The notes below the pieces were generated by a model that was not told the DNA's origin, made no database searches, and saw only the letters and a list, made by a program, of their open reading frames with translations. Below, piece after piece: positions 1-5,434 of a stretch of 5,469 nt of DNA. Within the stretch, counting starts at the first letter, position 1; each line of letters opens with the position of its first letter. The DNA is from Pseudomonadota bacterium (GTDB taxonomy: Bacteria > Pseudomonadota > Alphaproteobacteria > RF32 > CAG-239): positions 1-5,469 of the forward strand of contig JAJWCP010000093.1 in the NCBI GenBank assembly GCA_021617435.1, read 5' to 3'. Made by a program: the position numbers and the translations under genes.

Positions 1-111
1 GTATTAAGCTTTGGTGACGCAACTATCTTTGTCTTTCCTATAAACTATTAATTTATTTCAGAACCATAAGCATCATTTACGACATAAATGTGCATGGGTG
101 GTAAAAAATAT

Positions 112-141
112 TTGCTTTTAAGAGACATTGTGTTCTTATTT
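112..141 (+). promoter_or_regulatory. Weak candidate sigma70-type promoter for the plus-strand lipoprotein gene
   Basis: TTGCTT (112-117) is followed after 18 bp by TTATTT (136-141), about 31 bp ahead of the start codon. The match to consensus is only partial, and the whole leader (1-172) is AT-rich, so such matches arise easily by chance. I see no operator, riboswitch or gene fragment elsewhere in 1-172. Confidence 0.22.
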
Positions 142-172
142 AGGCATAAGTTAATATTTTAAGGAAAAAACC

Positions 173-841
173 ATGAAAAAATTATCATTACTAAGCGCTT
201 TGTGTTTAATGCTCTCTGCTTGTGAAATGGAGCTTGATATACCGGTTAAAATCAGCGAATTATTATCGGCTGAAACGCAAAATGTAACCGGTACGATTGC
301 GGTTGAAGTTTCAGCCTGCGCAAGTTATGAAGATTCTCGCATACCTTCCGAATCATTAACCGAAGTTCGCACAAAAATTAAAGGCATTATACCTTCTGCC
401 GAATATGTTCAGTGCTACACCAAAGAAATGAACTCATATGCCGAATTTAACATTAAAATTAACGTTAAACACGATGTTGAAACTGCTTCTGATGGAATTT
501 CATTGTTAAGTGACGGCACGGGCGCGCTCGGCATACATATTCCGAACGATGTTACAGAGCAAATTAAACAAGCTTTATACGGCAGCAGCGATGTATCAAT
601 AAGTTTCAGCATTACTAACGATACGGATAAACAGGCAAAATATGTGGTGGGCGCATCTTATCTTAATAATCAACCGTTTCCGCTCGGTAATACTTTTATA
701 TTATTGCCAAACCATTCTTTGGATATTCGTTTATCTGACGTTGCCAAAGATTATATTTTGCAAGGCAACAACTTTATTATCCTGATACCGGATAATGATG
801 ATGAACAGCAAGCAAGCGAAAGCTCTGCACAGGCTGAATAA
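173..841 (+). CDS. Uncharacterised exported lipoprotein, 222 aa
   Basis: I do not recognise this family. The N-terminus is a clear lipoprotein signal peptide: MKK, a hydrophobic stretch at residues 4-13, and the lipobox LSAC with the modified cysteine at C17. Residue 18 is Glu and not Asp, so Lol-mediated sorting to the outer membrane is the default expectation. The mature part has no further membrane segment. It alternates short hydrophobic strands with polar turns (for example residues 141-148 and 174-178), suggesting a mostly beta domain, and has two further cysteines (C49, C81) that could form a disulfide in the periplasm. The last 15 residues are acidic, Gln/Ser-rich and probably disordered. 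The start is supported by AAGGA at 161-165, seven bases ahead of the ATG. It stands alone and converges on hydG, so it need not be functionally linked to the minus-strand genes. Confidence 0.85.
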   Translation: MKKLSLLSALCLMLSACEMELDIPVKISELLSAETQNVTGTIAVEVSACASYEDSRIPSESLTEVRTKIKGIIPSAEYVQCYTKEMNSYAEFNIKINVKHDVETASDGISLLSDGTGALGIHIPNDVTEQIKQALYGSSDVSISFSITNDTDKQAKYVVGASYLNNQPFPLGNTFILLPNHSLDIRLSDVAKDYILQGNNFIILIPDNDDEQQASESSAQAE

Positions 842-888
842 AAGCAAAAGCCCGACAGCAAATTTGTTATCGGGCTTTTATTTTGCTT
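842..888. terminator. Bidirectional intrinsic terminator between convergent genes
   Basis: AAAAGCCCGA (846-855) pairs perfectly with TCGGGCTTTT (870-879) around a 14-base loop. An outer arm can pair AAGCA (842-846) with TGCTT (884-888) when the fork is opened. T-rich tracts follow the stem on both strands. It sits just after the lipoprotein stop (839-841) and touches the hydG stop codon (887-889), so it should end both transcripts. Confidence 0.85.
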
Positions 889-2302
889 AAAATCTGAAAT
901 CGCGCTCGCCTTGTTTAATTTTAGCAAGATTTGCTATTGTAATTTGCCGAACTTTATCGCTTTTAATATTGGCAAGTTCTTTATTAATTATCTCCTCGCC
1001 TAATTTTTTAGTTTCGGCAGAGGCATAATCTTGCAAAAACTCCTGCAAAGTCATTAAAGCGTTAGGGTGGCAGCAGTTAAGAATCTGCATTTTTTTACAC
1101 AATTCCATAAAGCGGTCGCCGGTGCGTCCTTCGCGATAACATGCGGTGCAAAAACTAGGGATATAACCCATGCTCAAAAGCCAACGCACAACCTCATCTA
1201 AAGTGCGTTGGTCGGAAACATCAAATTGTTCAGTGTCATGCTCGCGGGTTATATTGGTATATCCGCCCACACTGGTACGCGATGCGCCGGAAATTTGCGA
1301 AATTCCGTAATGAATAACCCGACTGCGACAAGCCTCGCTCTCACGAGTTGAAATAATCATACCGGTATAAGGCGTTGAAATGCGAACACAGGCAATAATT
1401 TTAGCAAAAACATCATCATCAATGCCGTTGTCAAAAGCATTAGGGTCAATATCATCGGCGCGCTTAATACGCGGAAATGAAATAGTGTGCGGGCCGACAC
1501 CGTGCACTGCTTCCAAGTGCTCGGCATGCATCAAAAGTGCGGCAAATTCATATTTATAGCCCTCAAGCCCAAACAAAACGCCAAGTCCGACATCGTCAAT
1601 GCCGCCTTCCATGGCTCTATCCATAGCCTCAGTATGGTAGGCGTAGTTGTGCTTAGGTCCGGTCGGGTGTAGTTTTTCATACGACTCTTTATTATATGTT
1701 TCTTGAAACAAAATATATGTTCCGATACCTGCTTCTTTCAGTTTGCGATAATTTTCAACCGTGGTGGCGGCAATATTAACATTTACGCGGCGAATCGCTC
1801 CGTTTTTGTGCTTTACCGAATAAATGGTTTTAATGCAGTCTAAAATATATTCAATCGGGTTGTTAATCGGGTCTTCACCGGCTTCAATCGCCAAACGTTT
1901 ATGTCCCATGTCCTGCAGTGCAACAACCTCTGCCTTAACCTCTTCTTGAGTAAGTTTTTTGCGCATAATATGTTTGTTTTTGGCATGATACGGACAATAA
2001 GTGCAACCGTTTACGCAATAATTGGAAAGATAAAGCGGGGCAAACAAAACTATGCGGTTGCCGTAAAAATCTTTTTTAAATTGCTCGGCAAGGGTAAAAA
2101 TTTCAGCGTTTTGTTCCGGTAAATCACAGGCAAGCAAAACCGACGCTTCACGGTGGGTTAAGCCTTTGCGCAATTCAGCCTTGGTAATTATTTGATTGAT
2201 TAATTCCTGATTATGCTTGTTAGCCTCGGCATAAGCCAAGGTTGCGAGCACTTCATCATGGCAAATAAACTCTTCCGCCTTGAGCGATTTGGGATTATAC
2301 AT
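887..2302 (-). CDS. hydG: [FeFe]-hydrogenase maturase HydG, radical SAM tyrosine lyase, 471 aa, complete
   Basis: HydG cleaves L-tyrosine in the cytoplasm to p-cresol, CO and cyanide, producing the Fe(CO)2(CN) unit from which the H-cluster of [FeFe]-hydrogenase is assembled. The radical SAM motif CX3CX2C is present as C96, C100 and C103 (CVNGCTYC) and would bind the SAM-cleaving [4Fe-4S] cluster. The HydG-specific C-terminal CX2CX22C motif is intact as C385, C388 and C411 and would hold the auxiliary cluster with the labile iron. This motif separates HydG from its relatives ThiH and HydE. The GPHTISFPRI segment (270-279) and ISTRES (317-322) also read as HydG. The length of about 470 aa is normal for the family. 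A GAAAGGA site lies about seven bases ahead of the ATG. It is the last gene of the minus-strand run, 95 bp after the TM1266-family gene. HydE, HydF and the hydrogenase are not in the window. Confidence 0.97.
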   Translation of the reverse strand: MYNPKSLKAEEFICHDEVLATLAYAEANKHNQELINQIITKAELRKGLTHREASVLLACDLPEQNAEIFTLAEQFKKDFYGNRIVLFAPLYLSNYCVNGCTYCPYHAKNKHIMRKKLTQEEVKAEVVALQDMGHKRLAIEAGEDPINNPIEYILDCIKTIYSVKHKNGAIRRVNVNIAATTVENYRKLKEAGIGTYILFQETYNKESYEKLHPTGPKHNYAYHTEAMDRAMEGGIDDVGLGVLFGLEGYKYEFAALLMHAEHLEAVHGVGPHTISFPRIKRADDIDPNAFDNGIDDDVFAKIIACVRISTPYTGMIISTRESEACRSRVIHYGISQISGASRTSVGGYTNITREHDTEQFDVSDQRTLDEVVRWLLSMGYIPSFCTACYREGRTGDRFMELCKKMQILNCCHPNALMTLQEFLQDYASAETKKLGEEIINKELANIKSDKVRQITIANLAKIKQGERDFRF

Positions 2303-2315
2303 AACATTTCCTTTC

Positions 2316-2363
2316 TTATGGGTCAGAAAAACCTTCCCCGTCAGTTAAACATAATGCGAACAT
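2316..2363 (-). other. Possible 15-codon leader ORF upstream of hydG
   Basis: An ATG at 2361-2363 opens a 15-codon frame, MFALCLTDGEGFSDP, ending in TAA at 2316-2318, 13 bases before the hydG ATG. AAAGG lies four bases ahead of its start. The hydG ribosome site falls between the two frames, so translation of the leader could influence hydG initiation. Length and position are all the evidence there is, and the candidate -10 box of the local promoter overlaps its start. It may be chance. Confidence 0.18.
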
Positions 2364-2387
2364 AAAACCTTTGCCTGAGTTTGGCAA
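2359..2387 (-). promoter_or_regulatory. Candidate internal promoter for hydG
   Basis: Read on the minus strand, TTGCCA (2387-2382) is followed after exactly 17 bp by TATGTT (2364-2359), matching the -35 consensus at five and the -10 at four of six positions. Transcription would start roughly 50 bp ahead of hydG. The -35 box overlaps a small hairpin, TTGCC (2387-2383) with GGCAA (2375-2371), whose five-pair stem is too weak to call a terminator. This is the only sizeable gap in the minus-strand run, which makes a separate control point plausible. Confidence 0.35.
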
Positions 2388-2397
2388 GCTTTTTGTT

Positions 2398-2637
2398 TTA
2401 AGCAAAAACCGTTTTGCTGCTAACTCCTTCCAAAGCGCCTATTTTGCCGGACAGTGCCGAAATGATATCTTGCGGAGCGTCAAGCGCAATGCTGATAATC
2501 GCCACTTGTTTTTGCTTATACGGAATTCCCATACGACCGACAATATAAGCGCGGTATTCATGCAACAAGGCATTAAGTTTTTCAACGCTATCCTGATTTT
2601 TTACCAAAACAGCAAGTAAAGCTATGCGGGTTTCCAT
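2398..2637 (-). CDS. TM1266-family putative [FeFe]-hydrogenase system regulator, 79 aa
   Basis: This small cytoplasmic protein belongs to the TM1266-like family, named after the Thermotoga maritima protein. The family has an ACT/ferredoxin-like fold and was linked to [FeFe]-hydrogenases because it co-occurs with the HydE/F/G maturases. Its molecular role is not established. The evidence is strong sequence resemblance along the whole length: METRIALLAVLV (strand one), then DSVEKLNALLHEYRAYIVGRMGIPY (residues 16-40), then a second half containing IISIALDAPQDIISALSGKIG and ending GVSSKTV. About 80 aa is the usual family size, so it is complete. The start is fixed by AAAGGAG, which lies in the last codons of the preceding lipoprotein gene two bases away, implying translational coupling. 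Its position directly before hydG independently supports the hydrogenase link. There is no DNA-binding domain, so 'regulator' should be taken loosely. Confidence 0.92.
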   Translation of the reverse strand: METRIALLAVLVKNQDSVEKLNALLHEYRAYIVGRMGIPYKQKQVAIISIALDAPQDIISALSGKIGALEGVSSKTVFA

Positions 2638-2639
2638 AC

Positions 2640-3059
2640 TTATTCTCCTTTATAAATCAGCGGATATTTAACCACAATATTATAAACAACTTTTGAAACA
2701 TAATTTTCCGTCATGCTGTCCCACGGGCGATAATAATAACCGGTGATAACAACTCTTCCGGGGTGAGTGGCGCGGAAGGAATAGGTTTTAACGCCGCCAA
2801 CTCCGACCATACCGTCACCGGTATTCTCCTGACGATAACTCTCAGTGATATTGGTGATAATATTTTGCGGCTCCGGTGTTGTGAAAAACGCCCATGAATA
2901 TCCGGTGGTGGGGTTTTCAGGCAATTCAATATTAACAGAATCGCCTAACGAGAGTTCCAGAGTTTGCCCATTGTTATTATATTTAAGCTTGTAGACTTCA
3001 GTGCTTACGCATCCGCCAAACATTAAAACCATCAACAAAGCATAAATAACTTTTTTCAT
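2640..3059 (-). CDS. Chagasin-like (I42 family) cysteine-protease inhibitor lipoprotein, 139 aa
   Basis: Predicted secreted inhibitor of papain-like cysteine peptidases. The three loop motifs that chagasins use to plug the protease active site appear in order: NPTTGYSW (residues 49-56), GVGG (86-89) within a Gly-rich loop, and RPW (111-113). The surrounding strands fit the immunoglobulin-like chagasin fold, and the length is right for the domain plus signal. Residues 1-17 form a lipoprotein signal (MKK, hydrophobic 5-14, lipobox FGGC, lipidated C17), so it would be membrane-anchored facing the periplasm or the outside. I chose the ATG at 3057-3059 over an in-frame start at 3155, because it has a perfect AGGAGG and begins the signal peptide. 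The longer version would bury the signal and overlap tolA by 83 bp. It occupies the place where tolB usually follows tolA. The target protease is unknown. Confidence 0.88.
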   Translation of the reverse strand: MKKVIYALLMVLMFGGCVSTEVYKLKYNNNGQTLELSLGDSVNIELPENPTTGYSWAFFTTPEPQNIITNITESYRQENTGDGMVGVGGVKTYSFRATHPGRVVITGYYYRPWDSMTENYVSKVVYNIVVKYPLIYKGE

Positions 3060-3063
3060 ATTT

Positions 3064-3069
3064 CCTCCT
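3064..3069 (-). promoter_or_regulatory. Strong ribosome binding site that sets the inhibitor gene start
   Basis: AGGAGG on the minus strand, four bases ahead of the ATG at 3057-3059 and just after the tolA stop codon (3073-3075). It supports the 139-aa product over the 171-aa upstream start. Confidence 0.85.
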
Positions 3070-3072
3070 GTT

Positions 3073-4098
3073 TTACTGCACAGTTGCGTCCATAGGATTA
3101 AAGCGTACCAAAATTGATTTCCATTTGTCATACTTATCAGGATACTTTTCAGCAAACACTTTATAAATATTTACGCCGTTTTTGTTTTGGCACGACCAAA
3201 TTGCGCGGCGGGCGCTTTCGGCAATAGCTCTGAAGTGCGGATCAGAACTCATGCGCGATGAATTTACGATTTGAGCATCGCGAACCGTTCCGTCTCGGTT
3301 TAAGATAGCTCTGACTTCAATTATCATACCCTCAATGCCTTGCGCTCCTGGATCAAGATTCCAACATTCGCGCAAATATCCACCGATAGCGTCGGTTTCA
3401 GTAATGGTCAGTTCGCTGAAATAGGAGCCGCCGGTGCCTCCCTCAATGCCCATATTGGCAACGGCAGTACCTTCTTTAATTACCGCCGGTGACGCGGTCT
3501 CGCCGATTTCTTTTTCCATACTGCTGACCGAATCCATTAAGCTCTTTAACGGATTGGCAATTGTTTTGTTTTGAGTCGGCTGTTTGGTATTAGGCTTAGA
3601 AACATGCTTAGGCGCCGGCGGAGTTTTATCGGCAGGTTTTGGCGCCGGTTTCGGTTTGGGTTTAGACTGCGGTTTAGGAGCCGGTTTAGGAGCCGGTTTG
3701 GGCGCCGGTTTAGGAGCAGGCTTAGGTTTAGGCTTAGTATCCGGTTTAGGAGCCGGTTTCTCAGGCTCAGGCGGAGTAGTATCTAAAAAGTCTTTTTTGG
3801 GCTCTTCTGCTTTAGTTTCTTCCGGCAATGGCGGAAGTTCAGGGGCTTTTGCCTCTTCGTGAGTCCAGTTTGGAGCAGGCTTTTTTTCCGGCGCGGTAGC
3901 TTTTTTATCTTCTTTACCGAAAACAGCTTTAGGCGGCAAGTTGGTCATCTCGGCAAGTTTAACATCTTTTAAGTCAACAATAATCGGAGCTTGTCCGGTT
4001 TCTATCTTGGCATGCCCGAAAAACGGCAAATCCAGCACTAAAAGCAGAAAAACCGTTATATGCAAGGCAATTGACATGTAAAGATAGCGTTTGTTCAT
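3073..4098 (-). CDS. tolA: TolA, periplasm-spanning Tol-Pal energy transducer, 341 aa
   Basis: TolA is anchored in the inner membrane, energised by TolQR, and reaches across the periplasm to TolB-Pal, supporting outer-membrane constriction at division. Residues 8-27 form one transmembrane helix carrying the SxxxH signature (S9, H13) of TolA/TonB helices that contact the TolQ/ExbB channel. Residues about 85-178 are a Pro/Lys/Ala-rich linker with PAPK repeats. This differs from the long helical Ala/Lys/Glu domain II of E. coli TolA and is more like the TonB rod. The C-terminal domain (about 225-341) begins with LTITETDAIGGYLRECWN, typical of alphaproteobacterial TolA domain III. C245 and C303 are placed to form a disulfide. 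Position after tolQ-tolR favours TolA over TonB. It starts 9 bp after the tolR stop and is followed by the inhibitor lipoprotein gene 13 bp on. Full length. Confidence 0.9.
   Translation of the reverse strand: MNKRYLYMSIALHITVFLLLVLDLPFFGHAKIETGQAPIIVDLKDVKLAEMTNLPPKAVFGKEDKKATAPEKKPAPNWTHEEAKAPELPPLPEETKAEEPKKDFLDTTPPEPEKPAPKPDTKPKPKPAPKPAPKPAPKPAPKPQSKPKPKPAPKPADKTPPAPKHVSKPNTKQPTQNKTIANPLKSLMDSVSSMEKEIGETASPAVIKEGTAVANMGIEGGTGGSYFSELTITETDAIGGYLRECWNLDPGAQGIEGMIIEVRAILNRDGTVRDAQIVNSSRMSSDPHFRAIAESARRAIWSCQNKNGVNIYKVFAEKYPDKYDKWKSILVRFNPMDATVQ
3604..3771 (-). repeat. PAPK-type low-complexity repeat region within tolA
   Basis: This segment encodes tolA residues about 110-165, a Pro/Lys-rich rod. 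At its core four near-identical 12-bp units lie in tandem at 3671-3718 (plus-strand unit GGTTTAGGAGCC, the third and fourth with substitutions). Another exact copy is at 3743-3754 and a variant at 3635-3646. Each unit encodes four residues, so gain or loss of units keeps the frame and changes only rod length. Confidence 0.85.
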
Positions 4099-4107
4099 AG
4101 CGTACGC

Positions 4108-4545
4108 CTATTTCTCCTTAACAAGCGGACGAGCCTCGGTTTTAAGACCGACTTTATCTATCCCCGCCTCTTTTAACAACGCCATCAGATTTATAACTCT
4201 GCCGTATTCTGACATGGTATCACCGGAAATTGTAACGGAGGTATCGGCGTTCTCGCTGCGAATCGCCTTAACTTTAGCCACAATTTTATCAGCCGGAATT
4301 TCCGTTTTACCGATATAATAGTATCCGTCTTTATCAACGCTGATATTGATTGAGGTTTCTTTGCCTTCTAACGCTTTTCCGCCGACTTTAGGTAAATCAA
4401 GCGCAATGCCTGAAGTCATGAGCGGAGCAGCAACCATAAACACCACCAACAAAACCATCATTACATCCATTAAATTAGTAATGTTAATATCGGCGTTGCG
4501 GCGACTCGGGTGACGTCCTGATGAATAGCGAGAATTGTACATCAT
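4108..4545 (-). CDS. tolR: TolR, ExbD-family subunit of the Tol proton channel, 145 aa
   Basis: TolR pairs with TolQ in the inner membrane to convert proton flow into movement of TolA. A short basic cytoplasmic tail is followed by a single transmembrane helix (about residues 26-43). This contains the LMDVMMVLLVVFMV signature with the family's essential proton-binding aspartate at D27. Residues 44-145 form the periplasmic ExbD/TolR domain, with the conserved LPKV region at 51-54. I chose the ATG at 4543-4545 because a GGAG site lies eight bases upstream. A GTG at 4566 in the same frame would add seven residues and overlap tolQ by 8 bp, and a second ATG at 4540-4542 is also possible. The gene is 13 bp after tolQ. 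Its TAG stop is in the same reading frame as tolA, three codons before the tolA start. Confidence 0.93.
   Translation of the reverse strand: MMYNSRYSSGRHPSRRNADINITNLMDVMMVLLVVFMVAAPLMTSGIALDLPKVGGKALEGKETSINISVDKDGYYYIGKTEIPADKIVAKVKAIRSENADTSVTISGDTMSEYGRVINLMALLKEAGIDKVGLKTEARPLVKEK
4114..4119 (-). promoter_or_regulatory. Distant ribosome binding site for tolA, inside tolR
   Basis: AAGGAG lies within the last tolR codons, but 15 bases from the tolA ATG (4096-4098), longer than the usual 5 to 10. A perfect 8-bp palindrome, GCGTACGC (4100-4107), fills the intergenic space. Efficient tolA translation may therefore rely on ribosomes terminating at the tolR stop, or on the weak AGG nearer the start. 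Confidence 0.5.
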
Positions 4546-4553
4546 GAGTTGTT

Positions 4554-4557
4554 CTCC
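4554..4557 (-). promoter_or_regulatory. Ribosome binding site that decides the tolR start
   Basis: GGAG on the minus strand lies directly after the tolQ stop (4559-4561) and eight bases ahead of the ATG at 4543-4545. A start at the GTG 4566 would put this site inside the coding sequence, so the shorter TolR is preferred. Confidence 0.7.
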
Positions 4558-4558
4558 G

Positions 4559-5308
4559 TTATTCACCTGCCATTTCGGCTTTTAAGGTGGTATCATCAAT
4601 TTCACGCGATAAAATGGTTGAAAATTCGGCAATAAAGTTTTCAAGCCGTTTGGCATAGCGGTCAACATCGGTGGTAATCATGTTGTAGGTAACCACCGCC
4701 GGAATAGCGGCAATTAAGCCGAATGCGGTGGTAAACAAAGCTTCGGCAATACCGGGAGCCATGGCGGAAAGAGAATTACTCTGGGTTGCGGCAATGGCGT
4801 TAAAACTGTTAATAATGCCCCAAACCGTACCGAACAAACCGACAAGCGGAGCAACGGAACCGGTTGATGCCAAAAAGCCCAAGCGATTGTCCATATCGTC
4901 AAGTTCTTTATCCATCGCCACCATCATGGCTTTTTCAACGCGCTGTTGGAGCGATGCGCCGCGCAAGCCGCGGTCGGTTTTAGACTTCATGATATTGGAG
5001 CGGCGCCATTCCTTCATGGCAGCCATAAACATTGCCGACATCGGGTCGCGCGGGTGGTTGCCGATGGCGTCATACAAGCGGTCAAGCGAACCGCCCGACC
5101 AAAAAGCCTCTTCAAACTTTTTGGTATTGCGTTTTACCTGCCGCAAAGTGGAAAATTTTTCAAAAATGATTGTCCACGACCAAACTGAGGCGGCAATTAA
5201 GCCAATCATCACAACTTTGGTAACCGTGTCGGAAGCCCACACCAAATCCCACATAGACATTTGATTTGCCGCGGTGTTGACGGCATCAGAAAGCGCTTGT
5301 GTTTCCAT
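4559..5308 (-). CDS. tolQ: TolQ, ExbB/MotA-family proton channel subunit, 249 aa
   Basis: TolQ is the multi-spanning inner-membrane subunit of the Tol-Pal motor. Three transmembrane segments are visible: residues about 30-49 (KVVMIGLIAASVWSWTIIF), 146-168, and 186-209. A long cytoplasmic loop lies between the first two. The MotA/TolQ/ExbB signature is clear around LGFLASTGSVAPLVGLFGTVWGII (143-166) and in AEALFTTAFGLIAAIPAVV (188-206), where the Thr residues line the proton path. SVWSWTIIFEK after the first helix resembles alphaproteobacterial TolQ. About 230-250 aa is normal. The chosen ATG has an AAGGG site about seven bases upstream. Downstream Met codons at residues 17 and 19 are possible but less well supported. 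It is the first gene of the unit, with a candidate promoter upstream. Confidence 0.95.
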   Translation of the reverse strand: METQALSDAVNTAANQMSMWDLVWASDTVTKVVMIGLIAASVWSWTIIFEKFSTLRQVKRNTKKFEEAFWSGGSLDRLYDAIGNHPRDPMSAMFMAAMKEWRRSNIMKSKTDRGLRGASLQQRVEKAMMVAMDKELDDMDNRLGFLASTGSVAPLVGLFGTVWGIINSFNAIAATQSNSLSAMAPGIAEALFTTAFGLIAAIPAVVTYNMITTDVDRYAKRLENFIAEFSTILSREIDDTTLKAEMAGE

Positions 5309-5350
5309 TTTTTAACCCTTTTATTGATTTAAATGACATAATTGTGATTG

Positions 5351-5378
5351 TTAATACCACAAAATGTTAAATTTTCAA
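5351..5378 (-). promoter_or_regulatory. Candidate sigma70-type promoter of the tol unit
   Basis: On the minus strand TTGAAA (5378-5373) is followed after 16 bp by TATTAA (5356-5351), matching the -35 consensus at five and the -10 at four of six positions. It predicts a 5' leader of about 35 bases before tolQ. It lies between the terminator at 5393-5434 and the tolQ start, where a promoter is expected. The AT-rich setting lowers certainty. Confidence 0.45.
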
Positions 5379-5392
5379 TTAATTATCGGGCT

Positions 5393-5434
5393 AAAAAAAG
5401 CACCGTGCCGTTTATAAATAAACAAACACGGTGC
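5393..5434 (-). terminator. Intrinsic terminator of an upstream minus-strand gene outside the window
   Basis: CACGGTGC (5427-5434) and GCACCGTG (5400-5407) form a perfect 8-bp stem around a 19-base loop. On the minus strand the stem is followed by seven T residues (5399-5393), the usual form of a Rho-independent terminator. The plus-strand side lacks a good T-run. It isolates the tol unit from whatever lies to the right. No recognisable coding sequence remains in 5435-5469. Confidence 0.75.

Noticed and set aside
887..2302. ThiH or HydE as an alternative identity for the radical SAM protein
   Set aside because: The C-terminal CX2CX22C motif and overall length are specific to HydG. There is no thiamine or biotin gene nearby, and a TM1266-family gene is adjacent.
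2371..2387. Terminator between the TM1266-family gene and hydG
   Set aside because: The stem is only five pairs (TTGCC/GGCAA) and is not followed directly by a clean T-run on the minus strand.
3060..3155. Upstream start giving a 171-aa version of the inhibitor lipoprotein
   Set aside because: It would overlap tolA by 83 bp and place the signal peptide 32 residues inside the protein, and the ATG at 3059 has a perfect AGGAGG.
3604..3771. CRISPR-like short repeats
   Set aside because: The repeats are 12 bp with no unique spacers, are in frame, and encode the Pro/Lys rod of TolA.
3571..3862. Plus-strand Arg/Phe-rich and Gly/Leu-rich repeat ORFs opposite tolA
   Set aside because: They are the antisense readings of the PAPK repeat. 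The low-complexity coding pattern follows from the tolA repeat, and there is no ribosome site.
3073..4098. TonB as an alternative identity for the Pro/Lys-rich protein
   Set aside because: The rod resembles TonB, but the C-terminal domain (LTITETDAIGGYLRECWN onward) and the position right after tolQ-tolR fit TolA.
4546..4566. GTG start for tolR overlapping tolQ
   Set aside because: The first codon is GTG, and the GGAG at 4554-4557 would then be internal. The ATG at 4545 is correctly spaced from that site.
4728..5264. 178-aa plus-strand ORF opposite tolQ
   Set aside because: TolQ on the other strand is well conserved and complete, and this frame resembles no protein family I know.
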